From contig NZ_KZ614144.1 in the NCBI RefSeq assembly GCF_002884445.1, positions 3,147,551 through 3,211,550 on the forward strand: 64,000 nt of DNA, given 5' to 3'. The stretch comes from Paenibacillus castaneae. GTDB taxonomy: Bacteria > Bacillota > Bacilli > Paenibacillales > Paenibacillaceae. How positions within the stretch are numbered: position 1 is the stretch's first letter; each line of letters starts with the position of its first letter. This document shows positions 17,535 through 26,662 of the stretch, piece by piece. A program made the translations under genes and the position numbers. The notes under the pieces are model-generated. The model worked only from the letters and a program-made list of their open reading frames with translations. It ran no database searches and was not told the origin of the DNA.

Positions 17535-19301
17535 ATGTCTATCTTCAAATCGTATTTTACTTTTGTTAAACCCTATTGGAAGCTTGTTGTTGTCACTTTA
17601 ATCATTGGGATGATCAAATTCGGGATTCCGCTAACACTACCGATACTAATGAAATACGTTGTAGATGATTTAATTCTGAGCCCGCTTCCCGCAGATGTGA
17701 AAGTGGAGAAATTAATGTATGTCATGCTGGGAGCGTTTGGTCTATTTGTTGTTATTCGAGCACCCATCGAGTATCTAAGACAATATTTCGCTCAATTAAT
17801 AACAAGCCGTATTTTATACGATTTACGTAATCGATTGTATGAGCATATTCAAAAGCTGTCTTTACGATTTTACCAAAACAAAAAAACAGGTGAAATCATT
17901 TCAAGGATGATCAATGATGCAGAACAAACAAAAAGCATCGTAGAAACCGGCATGATGAATATTTGGTTGGATATGTTCACTCTGACCATCGCTATGACGA
18001 TCATGTTCCAGATGGATGTTGAATTAACTTTAGTATCCATTGCTGTTTTTCCCTTGTATGCTTTCGCAGTGAAAAAACTGTACAAAAAATTAAAATCCCG
18101 CTCGAAGTCACGATCACAAGCTTTAGCCAACATTCAGAGCTATCTCTATGAGCGAGTTAACGGAATGCCCGTTATAAAGAGCTTTACACTCGAAGAAGTA
18201 GAAAAAGAAAATTTCGAGAAAAAAAATCGAAATTTCCTGGAAAGAGCCATTGCACTGACCAAATGGAATGCATTGACTAACGCAATCATTAATACGCTAA
18301 CCGACATTGCTCCATTATTAGTATTATCTTATGGGGGGTATCAAGTTATCCATGGCCAAATTAGTTTAGGGGCGTTTATCGCATTCTTCGCTTATTTGGA
18401 TAGATTATATGGGCCACTTCGCCGTCTCGTAAATTCATCGACTGAATTGACTCAAGCCAGTGCTTCCTTGGAACGGGTAGTTGAACTTATGAATGAGCCT
18501 TATGATATTATGGATTCGCCTCAAGCGAAGGCAATTTCTGCTGTACATGGTAAAATTGATTTTGACGCGGTATGTTTTCGATATGAGACTTCTACCAATT
18601 GGGTTCTAAACCAGCTTAACCTTAGTATTCAGCCTGGAGAAACGATCGCTTTCGTAGGAATGAGCGGTGGCGGTAAATCATCATTAATTAGTTTAATTCC
18701 GCGGTTCTACGATATTCAGCAAGGCAGTATTCGTATCGACGATACCGATATTAAGGATATCACGATCAAAAGCTTGCGCAGCCAAATCGGCATGGTCCTG
18801 CAGGATAATATATTATTTAGCGGCAGCGTCCGTGAAAACATCCTTTTCGGAAATCCTCACGCTGAGGAAGAGCAATTGGTAGAAGCCGCACAAGCAGCGA
18901 ACGCACATGAATTTGTTTCTAATCTGCCGAATGGATATGACACCGAGATAGGAGAACGGGGTGTGAAGCTGTCTGGCGGGCAAAAACAGAGAATTGCTAT
19001 CGCAAGAGTGTTTCTAAAAAATCCGAGAATATTAGTGCTCGATGAAGCTACATCTGCTCTCGATTTGGAATCGGAACACTTGATACAAGAATCTCTTGAC
19101 CGATTGGCCAAAGACAGAACGACATTAATCGTAGCGCACCGCCTGTCAACGATAACGCATGCGGATCAAATTGTACTAATTGAGCATGGAGAAATTATTG
19201 AAAAAGGAACACATGAAGAGCTAATGAGGAAAGAGGGCGGTTATGCCCGATTATTTAATGTCCAAAACTTAAATGCAGAGCCAGCCGGACAAATGATTTA
19301 A
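17535..19301 (+). CDS. MsbA-type ABC exporter (fused permease and ATPase)
   Basis: This 588-residue half-transporter has six membrane segments (about residues 1-310) and a C-terminal ATPase with Walker A GMSGGGKS at 375-382, signature LSGGQKQR, Walker B ILVLDEATSALD and the H-loop VAHRLST. It probably works as a homodimer exporting lipids, drugs or peptides; the substrate is unknown. The ATG at 17535 follows AAAAGGAG. The next two genes (a cupin and an alpha/beta hydrolase) read in the same direction with gaps of 26 bp each, so all three are probably one operon, suggesting the hydrolase and cupin act on a related small molecule. Confidence 0.93.
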   Translation: MSIFKSYFTFVKPYWKLVVVTLIIGMIKFGIPLTLPILMKYVVDDLILSPLPADVKVEKLMYVMLGAFGLFVVIRAPIEYLRQYFAQLITSRILYDLRNRLYEHIQKLSLRFYQNKKTGEIISRMINDAEQTKSIVETGMMNIWLDMFTLTIAMTIMFQMDVELTLVSIAVFPLYAFAVKKLYKKLKSRSKSRSQALANIQSYLYERVNGMPVIKSFTLEEVEKENFEKKNRNFLERAIALTKWNALTNAIINTLTDIAPLLVLSYGGYQVIHGQISLGAFIAFFAYLDRLYGPLRRLVNSSTELTQASASLERVVELMNEPYDIMDSPQAKAISAVHGKIDFDAVCFRYETSTNWVLNQLNLSIQPGETIAFVGMSGGGKSSLISLIPRFYDIQQGSIRIDDTDIKDITIKSLRSQIGMVLQDNILFSGSVRENILFGNPHAEEEQLVEAAQAANAHEFVSNLPNGYDTEIGERGVKLSGGQKQRIAIARVFLKNPRILVLDEATSALDLESEHLIQESLDRLAKDRTTLIVAHRLSTITHADQIVLIEHGEIIEKGTHEELMRKEGGYARLFNVQNLNAEPAGQMI

Positions 19302-19327
19302 TCGAATATGTAAAGGGAGGATTTAAT

Positions 19328-19654
19328 ATGGCTAATATCGGTGAATGGGAAAATGCGGAGCCTGGAGTAAAGCGTAAAATCTTCCCTCCAGGGCAGCATT
19401 TAATGATGATGGAGGTTCATTTCGAAAAGGGAGCCGAAGGATATTTGCATCGGCATCCGCATGAGCAGATGAGCTATTGTATGAAGGGCAGCTTGGAATT
19501 TTACATCGATGGTCAAATGACCATCCTTCGGACAGGAGAAACGATTACAATTCCCGGAGACGCAGAGCATGGCGTGAAGGCGCTCGAGCCAGCGATCCTG
19601 CTGGATACATTTACGCCGCTTCGCAAAGACTTGCTAGGTATTGTTGAAGACTAA
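19328..19654 (+). CDS. Single-domain cupin
   Basis: This 108-residue protein is one small beta-barrel cupin. The first motif is seen in GAEGYLHRHPHEQMSYCMKGSLEF (H57, H59 and E61 as likely metal ligands by position) and the second in GDAEHGVKALEP. Such proteins bind a metal ion and are isomerases, dioxygenases or sensors; the specific role is not evident. The ATG follows GGGAGG at the usual distance. It is the middle gene of the exporter-cupin-hydrolase unit. Confidence 0.88.
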   Translation: MANIGEWENAEPGVKRKIFPPGQHLMMMEVHFEKGAEGYLHRHPHEQMSYCMKGSLEFYIDGQMTILRTGETITIPGDAEHGVKALEPAILLDTFTPLRKDLLGIVED

Positions 19655-19680
19655 TTAAGGAATATAGTCTGGAGGTACTT

Positions 19681-20433
19681 ATGCCGTATATACAAGTTAA
19701 GGACCTAGAAATATTTTATGAGAAAATGGGTGTTGGAGAAGCCGTTATCTTTCTGCATAGCGGCTATTCACGCGGGATATTAGCTTTTGCAAGTCAAATA
19801 CTAGATTTCCAAAAATATTATACGTGCTATTTCCCGGATTTCAGAGGCCATGGCCGAACAAGATGTGAGAGCTTAGAATGGAGCAGTCCCCAATTAGCTG
19901 ATGATATTGTGAAATATATGGATGAAATGAATGTTGCAAAGGCACATCTAATCGGCTACAGTTTGGGAGCAAATGTTGGATTGTATATCGCGGTACACCA
20001 TCAAGACCGAGTGGCTAGCCTGACTACAATAGGTACCAGCGGGTTTTGCGATCCTACTGGAGCAGAGGAATTTGAACCGGAATGGCTTGTTCATACTGGG
20101 CAACAGGACTTTATTAATCAGATGATTGAAAGACATGAGGAAGCCCATAGAGGTAACTGGCAGGAATACATGCGACAAAGTGCGTTAGATTGGCGCATGT
20201 ATCCTCAGCTATCGGAAGAGCAGCTAAGCCGTATAAGCTGTCCAGTTTTACTTATCGCTGGTGAACACGACACATTCGCTTTGGAGGATAAACTGAAAAG
20301 ATTGAGCTTTCTTATAAACGGGTCGGATTATCTTATTGTCCCAGGTGGCAGCCACAGGCCTCATATGTTAAGAGAGAGTCCTATATTTGTAAATGATTCC
20401 ATTCTCGCATTTCTAGCATCAAAGCAGACTTAA
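19681..20433 (+). CDS. Alpha/beta-fold hydrolase
   Basis: This 250-residue cytoplasmic hydrolase has the nucleophile elbow GYSLGA (S94), an oxyanion-hole HSG motif near residue 26, FRGHG at 54-58, the acid in AGEHDTFA and the catalytic His in GGSHRPH. It probably cleaves esters, lactones or similar bonds; the substrate is unknown. The ATG follows TGGAGG. It closes the exporter operon, and its terminator overlaps the 3' end of the convergent adaB gene. Confidence 0.9.
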   Translation: MPYIQVKDLEIFYEKMGVGEAVIFLHSGYSRGILAFASQILDFQKYYTCYFPDFRGHGRTRCESLEWSSPQLADDIVKYMDEMNVAKAHLIGYSLGANVGLYIAVHHQDRVASLTTIGTSGFCDPTGAEEFEPEWLVHTGQQDFINQMIERHEEAHRGNWQEYMRQSALDWRMYPQLSEEQLSRISCPVLLIAGEHDTFALEDKLKRLSFLINGSDYLIVPGGSHRPHMLRESPIFVNDSILAFLASKQT

Positions 20434-20461
20434 TAGTTGTGAGTTCTCCCTTTCGATGATG

Positions 20462-20517
20462 GAAGCTGCAGCAGCATAAGCTATTCAGCTTGCTCCAGCT
20501 GCAGCAGCTTCTTTTTC
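20462..20517 (+). terminator. Terminator-like hairpin overlapping the adaB 3' end
   Basis: GAAGCTGCAGCAG pairs with CAGCTGCAGCAGCTTC (one mismatch), followed by TTCTTTTTC on the plus strand. It fits termination of the hydrolase operon while also encoding the last residues of the convergent gene. Confidence 0.55.
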
Positions 20518-20999
20518 ATTGCTATGCCGCCGCGGTAGCCGGTTAGAGCGCCGTTCTTACCGATAACGCGATGGCATGGCACTACAATCAAGAGGGGATT
20601 GGCACCAATAGCTGTACCGACTGCACGAACGGCTGCTGGTTTCTGTATCTGATTCGCAATGTCGGAATAACAATAAGTTTGTCCATATGGAATGCTGCAT
20701 AATGCGTTCCACACATCCATTTGAAAAGGCGTTCCATAATAATCGAAAGGAATGGTAAAGCTTTTGCGCGTTCCTTGTAAATACTCCAAAAGCTCAATTG
20801 AATATGGCAAGAGCCGATTATCATCTTGAACGAGCACACTGCCCGGAAAACGAGAATTAGACCAAGTGACGAGTTCATTAAATGATTGATTCTCGGACCC
20901 TACAAAACAAATCCCATCTGCCGTAGCGGCGATATGAATACGGCAATCCCCATGCTCGAATGCTGCCCAATAAATCGTATTATTCGTTTTATTCCTCAT
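20481..20999 (-). CDS. adaB: Methylated-DNA-protein-cysteine S-methyltransferase (AdaB/Ogt type)
   Basis: This 172-residue suicide repair protein transfers methyl groups from O6-methylguanine in DNA to its own Cys, C142 in the PCHRVIG motif. The helix-turn-helix region VWNALCSIPYGQTYCYSDIANQIQKPAAVRAVGTAIGAN precedes it in the usual order. The ATG at 20999 has GGAGG 8 bp upstream and overlaps the end of adaA by 11 bp, the same overlapping arrangement as in the Bacillus subtilis adaA-adaB operon. Expression should follow AdaA activation after alkylation damage. Confidence 0.95.
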   Translation of the reverse strand: MRNKTNNTIYWAAFEHGDCRIHIAATADGICFVGSENQSFNELVTWSNSRFPGSVLVQDDNRLLPYSIELLEYLQGTRKSFTIPFDYYGTPFQMDVWNALCSIPYGQTYCYSDIANQIQKPAAVRAVGTAIGANPLLIVVPCHRVIGKNGALTGYRGGIAMKKKLLQLEQAE

Positions 21000-21627
21000 T
21001 ATTGTTATCCTCCTGGATGTTGTGAATTTTCATTTGACGAAAGCTTGCAGGCGTATAGCCTGTTCTTTTCTTGAAGAGCGTTATAAAATAAGGGGTATTT
21101 GACAAGCCTACGCACTCGCCAATCTCTGATATGGCTTTCTTTGATTGAATAAGCAGCGCTTTTGCATGATCAATCCTTGTCTGCTGAATATAATCAACGG
21201 GAGTCATGCCTTTGACCTTTCTGAAAGTCCGATGCAGATGATAGGAGCTGCCATGACAGATGTCTGCCAATTGATTCAATGTTAATGACTCCATATAGTT
21301 TATATCTATATAATCGGTAACCAATGTGATCCATTCGTCATCCGGCAATCGTTGGCCGGTAGGTTTGCATCGCTTACATGGACGGAAATGGGCGGAGCGT
21401 GCGTGTTCCGCGGTTTGAAATATAGCGATATTTTCTTTTTTGGGTGGTCTGGATTTGCAGGAGGGTCTGCAAAAAATGCCTGTCGTCTTGACCGCATAAA
21501 AAAAACGGCCTTCATAAGAAGCATCATTGTTTAGTATGGCTTGCCATTTTTCCTCCGTAAGTGATTCCTCACCATCTACATTACTACGGCATTCAATTTC
21601 AGATTGTCGATTTGTTTGATTCGACAT
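20989..21627 (-). CDS. adaA: Methylphosphotriester-DNA alkyltransferase and AraC-type activator
   Basis: This 212-residue sensor-regulator takes a methyl group from DNA phosphotriesters and then activates the ada operon. The N-terminal zinc domain has all four cysteines: C53 and C57 in FCRPSC, C84 and C87 in PCKRC, C53 corresponding to the E. coli Ada acceptor Cys38. The C-terminal half (about 105-205) is an AraC double helix-turn-helix. The start at 21627 (MSNQ) is favoured by GAGGTG at 6 bp and by length agreement with B. subtilis AdaA; an ATG at 21648 with AGGGGATAT is an alternative adding seven residues. Confidence 0.94.
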   Translation of the reverse strand: MSNQTNRQSEIECRSNVDGEESLTEEKWQAILNNDASYEGRFFYAVKTTGIFCRPSCKSRPPKKENIAIFQTAEHARSAHFRPCKRCKPTGQRLPDDEWITLVTDYIDINYMESLTLNQLADICHGSSYHLHRTFRKVKGMTPVDYIQQTRIDHAKALLIQSKKAISEIGECVGLSNTPYFITLFKKRTGYTPASFRQMKIHNIQEDNNNEE

Positions 21628-21808
21628 ATCAATCACCTCAGTAAACATTATATCCCCTGAAATGGTCGTTTGTATGTTTTTATGAATGTAAAAGCAAGAT
21701 AACGAAACGATTAACATTCCTGTACGAAACCTTTTACAACCATTTTCGTCTACATATATAAGTAAATATTAGGAAATCACAAATGACATTACTTAGTGGG
21801 TGGCAATG

Positions 21809-22258
21809 ATGAAGAAAAAGTTATATCAAATTCCGTTCGAGAGGTATCAACATAAAAAAAATAGGCTTGTAGTATTTACGGCTGTCTCTTTGTCTTTGGT
21901 TGTCGTTTTTGGAGCAGTGAGCTTGTGGATTTATTCCAGTAAAGGTTATTATCCAACGCTTCCTTTCGAAGGAGGGACTAAGAAAGAGATCGTTGATAAA
22001 TTGAAAGGGAGTAATGAAGAGCTCGTGGAATTGGCTCTGAATAATGGATATTATTGGATAGGCTTTGAAGGGAACCAAGAGGACGGCAGAAACAAAATGA
22101 TAAGAAGGATGGAAGATCAAGGACTGGAATATATCGCTTATGAAGGTTCGGGAATATTTTTCGGGAACAAAGAAAAGATCATTATTACAGGAACGATGTG
22201 GACACGGAATTATGTACTCTATAAAGTGCCAGCAGGAAGCTATTTAAGTAAAGCTTAG
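21809..22258 (+). CDS. Membrane-anchored hypothetical protein
   Basis: Not recognised. The 149-residue protein has one membrane segment (about residues 20-42, LVVFTAVSLSLVVVFGAVSLWIY) after a basic N-terminus, then an external domain with many charged residues and a repeated aromatic pattern (YWIGFEG, EYIAYEG). The ATG at 21809 is chosen for its spacing from GTGGGTGG; ATG 21806 and GTG 21800 are in the same frame. It lies 38 bp before the RCC1-repeat gene in the same direction, so both may belong to one envelope unit. Confidence 0.7.
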   Translation: MKKKLYQIPFERYQHKKNRLVVFTAVSLSLVVVFGAVSLWIYSSKGYYPTLPFEGGTKKEIVDKLKGSNEELVELALNNGYYWIGFEGNQEDGRNKMIRRMEDQGLEYIAYEGSGIFFGNKEKIIITGTMWTRNYVLYKVPAGSYLSKA

Positions 22259-22296
22259 CTTAACTAAAGATCGTTTCAAAAAAGGTGGAGAAGGAG

Positions 22297-23805
22297 ATGA
22301 TGAGTGTGAAAAAAATAAATAATGGGGCTGCAGGTCTTGCTATTTTTTTAGCAGTTATATTGCTTTTAACCGCTCCCGCAAATGCTGCTTCTGATAGCAG
22401 TTCTAATGAGCTCAAAGATATTACGCAGATTGAATTGGGAAATCAACATGCCTTGGCATTAGACAAGAATGGAACCGTATGGGCATGGGGAAACAACTTT
22501 AATGGGGAGCTAGGGGATGGGACAATTGGCTTTAAATCGGCCGCTGTAGCTGTTTTCCGGGACGCAGCAAAAATACAAGCGGGCAGTGGATACAGTATGG
22601 CGCTCCGTAAGGACGGTACTGTTTGGTATTGGGGAAGTAATGGGAATGGAATTAGTGGGAATGACACTTTTAATGAAAAAGTAGATATTTCTATCATTTC
22701 GCCTACACAGGTCAATAACCTTTCAAATGTAATTGATATCGCTTCCAATCAAGGACATCATCTGGCATTGAAATCGGATGGAAAAGTATGGACGTGGGGC
22801 AGCAGCGATTTTGGCGAATTAGGACGCATTGACCTAAACACTTACAAGCCTGAAGATTATCGGAAAAGGATAAGTGAAGCCTATGTTCCGAAAGAAGTGC
22901 CTGGACTTAGAAATATCGTGTCCGTCCATGCTGGAAGTTTCTTATCGGCAGCCATTAATTCTCAAGGAGAGACGTGGATATGGGGTCATTATTACGGCTG
23001 GGGTTCTGATATGCCGAAATTATTGGCCCCAGTTAAGCTTGATGGAGTTCTTGCAAAAAAAGTAGCTGGCACGTGGGAAAAAACGGTTGTGCTTTGTAAG
23101 GATGGTACTGTCTGGGAAATAAAGAAAGATTTAAAACTCACAAAACGGTTGAATGCGGTCACCGATATTAGCTGTGGTACTTTTGCTTGTGCAGCTCTGT
23201 CTTCAGATGGAACGGTTTCTGGATTAGTTAGTTATTATGGTGAATACCAAGACCCTGCTCCACTTTCAGGAATCTCGAACGTAAAGCTGCTTGCGGTCCA
23301 ATCTCTTAATCAAGACCAATTTATGTTTGTAAAGTCAGATGGAACGCTATGGACTAAGGTTCCATTCGGATCTATAGCAGGCAATGAATCAGTGGTAGAC
23401 TATTACAATCAAATGAACGTCCCATCCAAGGAAATGGAGTCGAAGCTGCGACAGGTTAAGAAAGCCATTACGGTTGAACTTAATGGGAAGACGATTTCAC
23501 TGACCACTAACCCGTATATATATAAAGGAGTTACATTTGTGCCGCTGCGCAGCACATTCAATGAACTTGGTGCAAAAGTAGAATATGTGCAGGGGGAAAT
23601 GACAATATCAAATGCTAATCATATACTTAATCTTACGATAAGACAGAATGAAGCATTTATCGATGGCAGGGCTGTAACATTAGCTTATCCTCCAATGATT
23701 GTGAATACAATGACCATGGTGCCTTTGCGTTTTGTTATAGAGGCCCTTGATAACAAAATTGAATGGCACCCAGACAATCGACTCATTACAATAAGCAGTA
23801 ATTAG
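22297..23805 (+). CDS. Exported RCC1-repeat protein with C-terminal stalk (copper amine oxidase N-terminal-like) domain
   Basis: The 502-residue protein has a signal peptide (about residues 1-30, ending near PANAAS), then at least five RCC1-type beta-propeller blades marked by LDKNGTVWAWGNN, LRKDGTVWYWGSN, LKSDGKVWTWGSS and related repeats (about 40-350), and two stalk-type repeats at the end (VPLRSTFNELGAKVEY and VPLRFVIEALDNKIEW, about 395-502). This pairing is common in secreted Paenibacillus proteins and suggests cell-wall or extracellular binding; no enzyme activity is implied. The start is ambiguous among ATG 22297, ATG 22300 and GTG 22306; AAGGTGG fits 22297 and AAGGAG fits 22306. Confidence 0.88.
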   Translation: MMSVKKINNGAAGLAIFLAVILLLTAPANAASDSSSNELKDITQIELGNQHALALDKNGTVWAWGNNFNGELGDGTIGFKSAAVAVFRDAAKIQAGSGYSMALRKDGTVWYWGSNGNGISGNDTFNEKVDISIISPTQVNNLSNVIDIASNQGHHLALKSDGKVWTWGSSDFGELGRIDLNTYKPEDYRKRISEAYVPKEVPGLRNIVSVHAGSFLSAAINSQGETWIWGHYYGWGSDMPKLLAPVKLDGVLAKKVAGTWEKTVVLCKDGTVWEIKKDLKLTKRLNAVTDISCGTFACAALSSDGTVSGLVSYYGEYQDPAPLSGISNVKLLAVQSLNQDQFMFVKSDGTLWTKVPFGSIAGNESVVDYYNQMNVPSKEMESKLRQVKKAITVELNGKTISLTTNPYIYKGVTFVPLRSTFNELGAKVEYVQGEMTISNANHILNLTIRQNEAFIDGRAVTLAYPPMIVNTMTMVPLRFVIEALDNKIEWHPDNRLITISSN

Positions 23806-23841
23806 TACTAAAGTTTCTTGAAGGGAGAGACTTTCAATACA

Positions 23842-24003
23842 ATGGAAATTTTCATACTATTTACTGTATTTTTCATCATCATTATTTTAGGAATCGCCAT
23901 GATCGAGGTTAAGCTTAAGAAAAAGCTTGAAAACGATGAACGAATGATAGAAAGACTGAATGTAATAATAGAGGAATTAAAGAGCTTGAAAAAGGAAACG
24001 TAA
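23842..24003 (+). CDS. Small single-pass membrane protein
   Basis: The 53-residue peptide has one strong hydrophobic helix (residues 2-23, rich in Phe and Ile) followed by a charged coiled-coil-like tail (KLKKKLENDERMIERLNVIIEELKSL). The ATG at 23842 is used; AAGGGAGAG lies about 13 bp upstream, rather distant, and the frame could also open at the TTG at 23818 with no ribosome site. Its position 36 bp after the RCC1 gene, same strand, suggests co-transcription. Function unknown. Confidence 0.6.
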   Translation: MEIFILFTVFFIIIILGIAMIEVKLKKKLENDERMIERLNVIIEELKSLKKET

Positions 24004-24151
24004 TGAATATCATAAGGGGATGATCTTTTGATTCACTTTTTCAGTATAACGTTAGCTGTTTCCTGATGGTAATTATTGCTTATGGCTTTTTGGTTACTGG
24101 GTTGTAAGAATTGAAAGTCTAAACCAGTCAAGGATAAGGAGAGTATTTAAT

Positions 24152-24502
24152 ATGGGATACATTCAATGTCAAATTCCTATTATACCAGTACTTAATATGA
24201 ATGATTCAATTGCATTTTATAGGGACGTCCTAGGATTTAAAGTAGCTTGGATTTGGAATGACAATGGCTATGCAGCTATACAATGCGGTGAAATTGAGTT
24301 TCATCTTGATGTCCGAGAATCTTTTTCAACATATAGAGCACACTCATATTTATTTGTGCAGAATGCAGATGAAATATATACAAGCTATCAAAATAAATCA
24401 GTAGAAATTGTTCACGAAATAGAGCATAAACCATGGGGAGTGAAGGAATTTACCTTCCGAGATATTAATGGGCATATGTTTAGAGTAGCAGAGAAAGTAT
24501 AG
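24152..24502 (+). CDS. VOC-superfamily (glyoxalase/bleomycin-resistance-like) protein
   Basis: This 116-residue protein has the two beta-alpha-beta-beta-beta modules of the vicinal-oxygen-chelate fold: IPVLNMNDSIAFYRDVLGFKVAW at the start and KPWGVKEFTFRDINGHMFRVAEK at the end. Length and the late EFTFRDINGH motif resemble bleomycin-binding proteins and other small VOC dimers that sequester or modify small molecules. No substrate can be assigned. The ATG follows AAGGAGAG. The 148 bp before it contain only a start-less hydrophobic frame. Confidence 0.85.
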   Translation: MGYIQCQIPIIPVLNMNDSIAFYRDVLGFKVAWIWNDNGYAAIQCGEIEFHLDVRESFSTYRAHSYLFVQNADEIYTSYQNKSVEIVHEIEHKPWGVKEFTFRDINGHMFRVAEKV

Positions 24503-24665
24503 TTATAGCATCTCATTTAGCAACAAAAATTTGATGTGAACAGGTATTAATAAACATAAACTCAAGCAGCGCTTGATATACAAAATGACTCGCAACCCAT
24601 ACACTAAAAGCATCATAACGTAATGCATTATTTCATATTTTGATGTTAAATCTGAGGATATCTCA

Positions 24666-24712
24666 AAAAAGCGGCAGTCTAGGATTTTATTGGATCCTAG
24701 ATTGCCGCTTTA
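24666..24712. terminator. Bidirectional intrinsic terminator
   Basis: AAAGCGGCA-G-TCTAGGAT pairs with ATCCTAGA-T-TGCCGCTTT. It separates the VOC gene from the convergent molybdate regulator; 24503-24665 shows nothing else. Confidence 0.92.
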
Positions 24713-24725
24713 TCCGTTCTTCGCT

Positions 24726-25676
24726 TTATGACTCGAATAAAATTTCCCCGGTTCTAGATAGATCATAGCCTGGTATCGTCTGAAGTTCTTTTTTGAATTC
24801 ATCAGATTGAAGGATATCCAGCAGCGATTGAATCCAAGTCAGATTGGAAGGTTTTTTTAGCATGACCAGATCATAGCGCTCTTGAATCAAAGGTATAAAA
24901 TCAATTTCACTCACAATGGAAGTCGCTTTCTCTATACCAACACCTACATCGGCCTCTCCTAATGCTACCTTGGAGGCGACTGCGAGATGGTTGCTTTCCT
25001 CATGATCATAACCGTAGAGCTGATCGGACTTGATGCCCAGCAGCCGTAGCTGTTCATCCAGCAGAACACGCGCACCAGAGCCTTTCTCTCGATTCACGAA
25101 GCGTAGGCCTTGGCGGTCTAAGTCGGACCAACCTTTAAGATTAAAAGGATTGCCAGCCTTCACGTATAACCCGGCATTTCTAGAAAGAAGATTAACGACT
25201 ATATAAGATGAACCGATAAGAAGCTTACGAATATAAGGGATGTTGTATTCACCCGTATCGCCATCCAGAAGATGAGTGCTTACAATATCGGACTCACCAC
25301 GGTACATCGAAATTAAGCTGTCGAGGCTGCCTACATAAGAACGCAGCGGCCGTATATGGGAAATACTTTTTTCCATATGCTTCGCCAAAATATCCAGACT
25401 GAAATCCTGGCCTGTAATCACTATCGGACGTAGGCCATTTATGGATGAGGGCGAGACCGATGGTGTAGCAGGCTCCGTTTTTACGGGTTGGTCGGAAACC
25501 ATCATTCCTTTAGCTCGTTTTTTATAAGCTTCCAAATCGGTTTCGTCCACTCGCATTTGCTTGCCAACACGATAAGAGGGGAGCTCGCCTTTTTTGATCA
25601 AATCATAAACGGTTAGTTTGGAAACTTTAAGCAGTTTGGCGATTTCTTCGGTCGTATAAGATATTTCGCTGGGCAT
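24726..25676 (-). CDS. HTH regulator with periplasmic-binding-like domain, probable molybdate regulator
   Basis: This 316-residue cytoplasmic protein has an excisionase/MerR-like helix-turn-helix at residues 7-52 (TTEEIAKLLKVSKLTVYDLIKKGELPSYRVG) and a type-2 substrate-binding-like domain (about 85-310) with VNREKGSGARVLLDEQL. The same two-part architecture occurs in B. subtilis YvgK and related molybdate/tungstate regulators. It is divergent from modAB, the shared 165-bp gap carrying the modA promoter and a direct-repeat operator, so it very probably controls modAB by sensing molybdate. The ATG at 25676 follows GGAGG. The sensed ligand is inferred from context. Confidence 0.88.
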   Translation of the reverse strand: MPSEISYTTEEIAKLLKVSKLTVYDLIKKGELPSYRVGKQMRVDETDLEAYKKRAKGMMVSDQPVKTEPATPSVSPSSINGLRPIVITGQDFSLDILAKHMEKSISHIRPLRSYVGSLDSLISMYRGESDIVSTHLLDGDTGEYNIPYIRKLLIGSSYIVVNLLSRNAGLYVKAGNPFNLKGWSDLDRQGLRFVNREKGSGARVLLDEQLRLLGIKSDQLYGYDHEESNHLAVASKVALGEADVGVGIEKATSIVSEIDFIPLIQERYDLVMLKKPSNLTWIQSLLDILQSDEFKKELQTIPGYDLSRTGEILFES

Positions 25677-25760
25677 TAGAAGCCTCCTTGATCGTCGTCA
25701 TCCCGCATATTTTCTGAACTCTATTGTATCATAATTAATCGGTAATGTTTTTTGAGAGGG

Positions 25761-25824
25761 TTTACAACATAATAAGTTGCTAGGTATAATAAATATCATT
25801 TATATCTAGTTATATCTAATTATC
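25761..25824 (+). promoter_or_regulatory. modA promoter with tandem operator repeats
   Basis: TTTACA (25761-25766) and TATAAT (25785-25790) are 18 bp apart. Immediately downstream, TATATCTAGT (25801-25810) and TATATCTAAT (25811-25820) are a 10-bp tandem repeat with one mismatch, flanked by ATATC at 25793 and TTATC at 25820. Direct repeats one helical turn apart, just past the start region, fit a repressor site for the divergent HTH regulator. Confidence 0.75.
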
Positions 25825-25841
25825 ACGATGGGAGGCATGAA

Positions 25842-26651
25842 ATGTTCAAAAATATTAAAAGCAGTATGGTTATGTTTATTATGTTTGCCTTAACAATCGT
25901 GTTGGCCGCTTGCGGTGCTGAACAGAACACGCCTGCCAATGTCGAGAAGCCTGCAAGTAAAGTGGAATTAACGATTTCCGCAGCAGCAAGTTTGACAGAT
26001 GCGCTGAAGGAAATCCAAACCACTTACGAATCCGAACATAAAAACATAACATTACAGTTTAATTTCGGTGCGTCTGGAGCTTTGCAGCAGCAGATCGAGC
26101 AGGGAGCGCCTGCAGACCTATTTCTTTCCGCAGCTAATAAGAACATGAAAGCGCTCGTTGACAAACAATTGATTGATACAAATAAGCAAAAAAGCTTATT
26201 GAACAACGAGCTGGTTGTCGTTATTCCAACAGATGGCGTTACCGTTGGAAGTATTTCTGATTTAACAAAAACAGAAGTTAAAAACGTAGCAATAGGCATT
26301 CCCGAAAGTGTTCCAGCAGGGAATTATGCCAAGGAAGCCCTTACGAATAGTAAAATATGGGATGCATTGCAATCCAAAACGGTTCAAGGGAAAGACGTAA
26401 GACAAGTGCTGCAATATGTAGAGACAGGCAATGCCGACGCTGGATTTGTCTACAAGACAGACGCTTTAACCTCAGATAAGGTAAAGATCGCTTTCTCTGT
26501 TGATCCAACAACCTATTCTCCAATCGAATATCCGATTGGAATTGTTAAAGCGACAAAGTACAGCAGTGAAGCGGAAGATTTCTATTCTTATCTGCAAACG
26601 AAAGAAGTATTGGATGTTTTCATTAAATACGGCTTTTCCGTTCCGAATTAA
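25842..26651 (+). CDS. modA: Molybdate-binding lipoprotein
   Basis: This 269-residue extracytoplasmic lipoprotein captures molybdate or tungstate for import. The signal peptide ends in the lipobox LAAC (Cys at about residue 25). The mature part has the ModA order: ISAAASLTDALKEI (oxyanion-binding Ser and Ala), FNFGASGALQQQIEQGAPADLFLSA and, late, TGNADAGFVYKTDA. The ATG follows GGGAGG. It is followed 11 bp later by modB. Transcription from the TTTACA/TATAAT promoter is probably repressed at the tandem repeats. Confidence 0.94.
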   Translation: MFKNIKSSMVMFIMFALTIVLAACGAEQNTPANVEKPASKVELTISAAASLTDALKEIQTTYESEHKNITLQFNFGASGALQQQIEQGAPADLFLSAANKNMKALVDKQLIDTNKQKSLLNNELVVVIPTDGVTVGSISDLTKTEVKNVAIGIPESVPAGNYAKEALTNSKIWDALQSKTVQGKDVRQVLQYVETGNADAGFVYKTDALTSDKVKIAFSVDPTTYSPIEYPIGIVKATKYSSEAEDFYSYLQTKEVLDVFIKYGFSVPN

Positions 26652-26662
26652 TTGAGTCGATT

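Noticed and set aside
24021..24107. Hydrophobic frame before the VOC gene (SFDSLFQYNV then MVIIAYGFLVTGL)
   Set aside because: It has no start codon with a ribosome site and is interrupted; it may be a relic but cannot be supported.
25793..25824. CRISPR or satellite-like short tandem repeat
   Set aside because: Two 10-bp units at a promoter are an operator, not a repeat array; no spacers or cas genes occur in the window.
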